Below are positions 60,723 through 64,000 of a DNA stretch of 64,000 nt, piece after piece. Origin of the DNA: Bacillus sp. FJAT-28004. GTDB lineage: Bacteria > Bacillota > Bacilli > Paenibacillales > Paenibacillaceae. The stretch covers positions 1,698,435 to 1,762,434 of the forward strand of contig NZ_LGHP01000001.1 of the NCBI RefSeq assembly GCF_001280845.1. The letters run 5' to 3'. The translations under genes and the position numbers were made by a program. Numbering within the stretch: the stretch's first letter is position 1; each line of letters begins with the position of its first letter. The notes under the pieces are model-generated. The model was not told the origin of the DNA. It did not search any database and saw only the letters and a list, made by a program, of their open reading frames with translations.

Positions 60723-61148
60723 CTACATGAGGGAGCTCTTATTAATGAGGAGCATGAGTGCCTCTATGCAAGCCGCTGTCTGCGGCATGAGACGTGTATA
60801 GAGGTGATTGGCTTGACGAGGCTTGAGCTTCTTAATGACAGGCTCTAACTCCTTCACTTCACGCTCGAGCTGGCTTAGATGGTGCTGCAAGTCCGTTAGC
60901 TTGCGTGAGACTTGCTCCTCATGGGTAATTTTGCTCCAGCTTTCAATTGTGGCTTTAATCTCATCTAATGTATATTTATCTTTTTTCATCTGTTCAATAC
61001 GTTCCAGACGCTGCAAAGTTTCATCGGAATAGAGGCGATAGTTTTTGGCAGAACGCTCTGCAGGCTCTATTAGACCGATTGAAGTGTAATAATCAATGGT
61101 GCGTGGACTGATTTGCGCAAGCTTGGATAGTTCCCCGATACGATACAT
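60723..61148 (-). CDS. MerR family regulator
   Basis: 141 residues from the ATG at 61148, which has TTGGAGGATTTGAAA upstream; the open frame runs 23 codons further. Winged helix MYRIGELSKLAQISPRTIDYYTSIGLIEP and YRLYSD are typical of MerR, followed by a long coiled-coil dimer helix and a C-terminal segment without cysteines, so it does not look like a metal sensor. Effector unknown. It lies 36 bases upstream of yugP, possibly in one transcript. Confidence 0.88.
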   Translation of the reverse strand: MYRIGELSKLAQISPRTIDYYTSIGLIEPAERSAKNYRLYSDETLQRLERIEQMKKDKYTLDEIKATIESWSKITHEEQVSRKLTDLQHHLSQLEREVKELEPVIKKLKPRQANHLYTRLMPQTAACIEALMLLINKSSLM

Positions 61149-61386
61149 TTTCAAATCCTCCAATCGTTCAAATGTAAGTAAGCTAGATTCCGCTTGCGTA
61201 CTTAGCTTATGTTTCATCTCGTTGCGAGATGTTGTGCCGTCAAAGAACAGGTCTGTTGGTATAGCTGGTCATGTCTAAAAGAACATCATTACCTATTGAG
61301 GTGATTTGCACAATCACCATCTTATGGAAAATCGTATAACTATTGTTCCTCTAATGATAATAGGAAAGTAACCATACAGTCAAACG
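61149..61386. other. Gene-free region between merR and amtB, left part
   Basis: A 606-base gap (61149-61754) has no credible gene. This left part must hold the merR promoter on the minus strand and has a hairpin GGTGATT-N5-AATCACC at 61300-61318. The right part holds the amtB promoter and control elements listed separately; a stem AATAAGG ... CCTTATT lies at 61559-61605. Confidence 0.6.
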
Positions 61387-61403
61387 TGTTACATGGCTAT
61401 ACA
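61387..61403 (+). promoter_or_regulatory. Possible distal GlnR/TnrA box
   Basis: TGTTACATGGCTATACA matches the TGTNA-N7-TNACA pattern at all but one outer position. It lies about 280 bases before the amtB -35, far for direct activation, so it is only a candidate. Confidence 0.35.
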
Positions 61404-61670
61404 ATTTTAGTGTCAATTTTTAATTTCGACTGGACGGTTTCATGGATTTCTACTATATAACGCAATTTATGTAACATGAAACGACTGTGTGTGATTGAAA
61501 TTATCGTTTCACACTAGAAAAAGTAGGAATCAATACCTATATAAAGTGAAAATGCGAAGAATAAGGAGCTTCAGCAAACGATTTTGGAGCTGTTTCGCCT
61601 TATTTCTTAACGTTCGTGTTAGATTATATGCCGAACGTTTGATTTTTTTTATAAAAATAGATAAAACGTA

Positions 61671-61699
61671 TTGTCAAATTGAGCACTTCTGACTATAAT
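61671..61699 (+). promoter_or_regulatory. amtB promoter
   Basis: TTGTCA (61671-61676), 17 bases, consensus TATAAT (61694-61699). It gives a leader of about 50 bases. Confidence 0.75.
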
Positions 61700-61720
61700 G
61701 ACATTAAGTCTTTCTTATCG

Positions 61721-61737
61721 TGTAAGGAAACATAACA
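61721..61737 (+). promoter_or_regulatory. GlnR/TnrA-type operator in the amtB leader
   Basis: TGTAAGGAAACATAACA fits TGTNA-N7-TNACA exactly and 15 of 17 positions of the fuller GlnR/TnrA consensus on the reverse strand. It lies some 15 bases after the expected transcript start, the place for a repressor (GlnR) rather than an activator. Confidence 0.65.
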
Positions 61738-61754
61738 TTTAGGGAGTGGTCGTA

Positions 61755-63119
61755 ATGATTAAGAAAACGATGTTAGCTTTAGGAATCTTCACCTTATTGT
61801 TCCCCGTAATGGCGTTTGCAGAGGATCCTTCCGCAGCTACGTTGAACATGGGTCTCAACTCTCTATGGGTTATGCTCTCATTCATTCTCGTTCTTCTCAT
61901 GCAAGGCGGATTTATTCTTCTTGAAACGGGTTCAACACGAATGAAAAATGCGGGTCACGTTGCCGGTAAAACAATCTTTACAACAGGTTTGGCGGCACTT
62001 ATCTATTGGGCTTTCGGTTACGGCATTGCATTCGGTGGCGATAGCGGTATAAATGCTTTAATCGGTTGGGGCAATTTCTTCTTCGATCCATCATTAGCTG
62101 CTGGAGATGGAGAGAACTATCCAAGTACAGTATTCTTCTTATTCCAATTAGCATTTGCAGCTGTTTCGCTTTCCATAGCATGGGGCGGTTTTGCAGAAAG
62201 AGCTAAGCTTTCCGCTTATATCGTATTTACAATATTCTTCATTGCCATTATCTACCCGGTAGTTGCTCACTGGATCTGGGGCGGCGGTTGGCTCGCTGAA
62301 GATGGAGCGCAAGATTTTGCGGGCTCCACGGTCGTTCACTTAACGGGTGCACTTGCAGCATTCGCAGCTACCGTATTACTTAAACCTCGTATCGGTAAAT
62401 TTAATAAAGATGGCTCAGCGAATGAGATTTTGGGACATAACCAAGTGTTCACAGCACTTTCTGTATTGCTTCTGTGGGTTGGCTGGTTTGGATTCAACGC
62501 AGGCAGTACAGTAGCAATCGGCGATGGATTTTTTGGATATGTAGCATTCAACACGATGCTTGGAGCAGGCGCAGGCGGCGTTGCAGCACTTCTTATCTCT
62601 TGGGCAGTTACAGGTAAAGCAGATATTACAGCTATGTTAAATGGTACTCTTGCAGGTCTAGTTGCTATTACAGCTTCTTGTGCTTACGTCGCTCCTTGGG
62701 CGGCAGTAGTAATCGGTTTAGTAGCTGGCGTGCTCGTATTCTACAGTGTGAAATTTTTTGAGAAAATTAAAGTTGATGACCCGATTTATGCTTTGTCTGT
62801 TCATGGCGCGGCTGGTGTGTGGGGTACGCTTGCTAATGGTATCTTTGCAACGCAAGAGCTCGCAGATAAAGTTGGCGTAGGTACAGGCGGCTTGATCGAC
62901 ACAGGCAGCTGGAAGCAACTTTGGGTTCAATTTGAATCGGTAGTAGTCGTTGGCGCATTCGTTCTCGCTGCATCATTCCTTATCCTTGGCATCATGAAGG
63001 TTGTCATGGGCTTCCGCGTAACAGAAGAGCAAGAGATTATCGGTCTTGACCTGAGTGAACATGGAGCTTATGGTTATCCTGAGCAAATGAAAAAGGCTGG
63101 TCAAAACATTCAAGGATAA
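61755..63119 (+). CDS. amtB: Ammonium transporter AmtB/NrgA
   Basis: 454 residues with a cleavable signal peptide (MIKKTMLALGIFTLLFPVMAFA) and 11 membrane helices. Family motifs GGFILLETGSTRMKNAGHVAGK, DFAGSTVVHLTGALAA (with the first conserved pore His) and YALSVHGAAGVWG (with the second) are intact. Imports ammonium when nitrogen is scarce. Start at the ATG after AGGGAGTGGTCGTA. Instead of the usual glnK (PII) gene, the next gene is a DUF294 nucleotidyltransferase. Confidence 0.95.
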   Translation: MIKKTMLALGIFTLLFPVMAFAEDPSAATLNMGLNSLWVMLSFILVLLMQGGFILLETGSTRMKNAGHVAGKTIFTTGLAALIYWAFGYGIAFGGDSGINALIGWGNFFFDPSLAAGDGENYPSTVFFLFQLAFAAVSLSIAWGGFAERAKLSAYIVFTIFFIAIIYPVVAHWIWGGGWLAEDGAQDFAGSTVVHLTGALAAFAATVLLKPRIGKFNKDGSANEILGHNQVFTALSVLLLWVGWFGFNAGSTVAIGDGFFGYVAFNTMLGAGAGGVAALLISWAVTGKADITAMLNGTLAGLVAITASCAYVAPWAAVVIGLVAGVLVFYSVKFFEKIKVDDPIYALSVHGAAGVWGTLANGIFATQELADKVGVGTGGLIDTGSWKQLWVQFESVVVVGAFVLAASFLILGIMKVVMGFRVTEEQEIIGLDLSEHGAYGYPEQMKKAGQNIQG

Positions 63120-63161
63120 TAAAAGGAACGTGATGGACTGACCGAAAGGAGAGAGCGTCGC

Positions 63162-64000
63162 ATGAGTGATCCGGTGCGATTGCAGCTGCTTAAGCAGATT
63201 GGTTCAGCTGATCATGTAGATAGGCTGCGAAACTTGCGGGATCAGGTTCACGAACATATGGAGGCTCTTCTCCCAACGCGTCCAGTCGAACAGTTTAATG
63301 AACAATTAAATGAGGTGCACGATGCGGTTATAGAGCGCTCGATTATCCTCGCAGAAGCGGAAATGGCACGGATGGGAAAAGGTTCTCCCCCCGTGCCTTA
63401 CGCATATGTACTGTTCGGCAGCGGCGGTCGGCAAGAGCAAACTTTGTCAAGCGATCAAGACAGCGGAGTTGTCTATCAGGATCCAGTGGCTGATTCGACA
63501 AAAGTAAAGGGTTATTTTTTGGAATTGTGTGAGCTTATTGTTAACAATCTTCAAATGGTAGGATATCCGCCTTGTGAGGGGAATGTTCTGAGCAGCAACT
63601 CCGATTGGTGCTTGTCCATATCGGAATGGGGCATAAAACTGAATCACTGGTTTGAGGAGCCTGCGTGGGAAGCTGTTCGATATTTACTTATTATTGCTGA
63701 TGGCCGTTGTATTTATGGTGATTTTAAGCTGGTTGAAGAACTTAAAGAATTGTTTTTTATAGATATGCTTAACAACCGGCTCATCTTACAGCGCATGCTT
63801 GATAATACGCTCCGGCATAAAGTGCTGTTAGGCTTTTTTGGACAATTGCTAAAAGAGCAGTATGGCGAGGAAACGGGTAGTTTAGATATTAAATACGGCG
63901 CTTATATTCCTATGGTTAATTCGATTCGGCTATTATCCATTCAAGTAGGTATCCGTGAAACCTCTACACTTGAGAGAATTAAAATGCTTGTGAAGTCTGG
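63162..64000 (+). CDS. DUF294 nucleotidyltransferase (GlnD-like), 3' end outside the window
   Basis: 279 residues are visible before the window ends; the gene runs on. The start ATG at 63162 has AAAGGAGAGAG upstream and is 42 bases after amtB. The nucleotidyltransferase motif GSGGRQEQTLSSDQDSG (about 86-102) carries Gly-Ser and the Asp-x-Asp pair of the polymerase-beta fold; a helical substrate-binding part (DUF294 C-terminal) follows. Such proteins resemble the uridylyltransferase half of GlnD. Being tied to amtB suggests nitrogen signalling, but no PII gene is adjacent, so the substrate is unknown. Confidence 0.85.
   Translation, partial: MSDPVRLQLLKQIGSADHVDRLRNLRDQVHEHMEALLPTRPVEQFNEQLNEVHDAVIERSIILAEAEMARMGKGSPPVPYAYVLFGSGGRQEQTLSSDQDSGVVYQDPVADSTKVKGYFLELCELIVNNLQMVGYPPCEGNVLSSNSDWCLSISEWGIKLNHWFEEPAWEAVRYLLIIADGRCIYGDFKLVEELKELFFIDMLNNRLILQRMLDNTLRHKVLLGFFGQLLKEQYGEETGSLDIKYGAYIPMVNSIRLLSIQVGIRETSTLERIKMLVKS

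Noticed and set aside
61495-61692. Plus-strand frame of 65 codons upstream of amtB
   Set aside because: It covers the amtB promoter region, has no ribosome binding site and an unlikely composition.
1-64000. tRNA, rRNA, insertion sequences, phage genes
   Set aside because: I saw no tRNA TPsiC-like GGTTCGA pattern in a cloverleaf context, no rRNA blocks, no transposase or integrase motifs and no target-site duplications. Absence is by eye only.

Overview
The window reads as a chromosome segment of a low-to-mid GC Gram-positive bacterium of the order Bacillales, most likely Paenibacillus or a close relative. The grounds are strong AGGAGG-type ribosome binding sites, frequent TTG and GTG starts, sigma-A promoters, and a gene set typical of that group (LtaS, YtpB, YugP, YitT, YesL, CshA, the coproporphyrin-type hemE-hemH-hemY operon, the M14 peptidase, a DUF92 protein). 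No plasmid, phage, insertion sequence, tRNA or rRNA was recognised. The genus assignment is inference.

Layout. 1-3.5 kb: 3' end of a CuA (ba3-like) oxidase subunit II, then small conserved genes (Dabb protein, HepT-like protein, SufR-like regulator, DUF948 and YtxH proteins). 3.5-10 kb: a mostly leftward block with glgC, a GH13 alpha-glycosidase, a short-chain dehydrogenase, and a marR plus DHA2 efflux pair behind a promoter/operator. 10-15.4 kb: glutamate racemase, M14 peptidase, an A-type Fe-S carrier homologue with histidines in place of cysteines, DUF1450, a DUF3990 (ADP-ribosyltransferase-like) protein with an overlapping partner, and a membrane PDZ-Lon protease. 16-22.3 kb: LTA synthase, an RlmL-like methyltransferase, an O-methyltransferase, tandem array 1 and an MFS exporter.

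22.3-33.5 kb is a complete type IV pilus locus of Gram-positive type: pilB-pilT-pilC-pilA, a terminator, a prepilin peptidase, two minor pilins on the opposite strand, then a 651-residue pilus-associated beta-solenoid protein followed by pilM-pilN-pilO. PilB and PilT power extension and retraction, PilC, M, N and O form the inner-membrane platform, and the minor pilins plus the solenoid protein probably form the tip. 33.6-40.2 kb: haem biosynthesis, then a CapA-like protein, a glycerophosphodiesterase and a DUF92 membrane protein, followed by tandem array 2 (40.3-41.1 kb).

41.2-64 kb: DinB-like protein, oligoendopeptidase F with two good starts (one adding a signal peptide), cold-shock protein, kinase-like protein, YebC-family regulator, terpenoid synthase, phosphofructokinase, putative glycosidase, YitT protein, DEAD-box helicase, YesL protein, a 6S RNA gene with its own promoter and terminator, thiol peroxidase, rhomboid protease, GltC-like regulator, YugP peptidase, MerR regulator, and an ammonium transporter with a GlnR/TnrA-type box followed by a DUF294 nucleotidyltransferase cut by the window edge.

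The most unusual structures are the two 112-bp-period palindrome arrays, which share the same internal geometry at loci 20 kb apart; the solenoid pilus protein; the dual-start PepF; the histidine-substituted A-type carrier; the DUF3990 pair; and the amtB-DUF294 pair.
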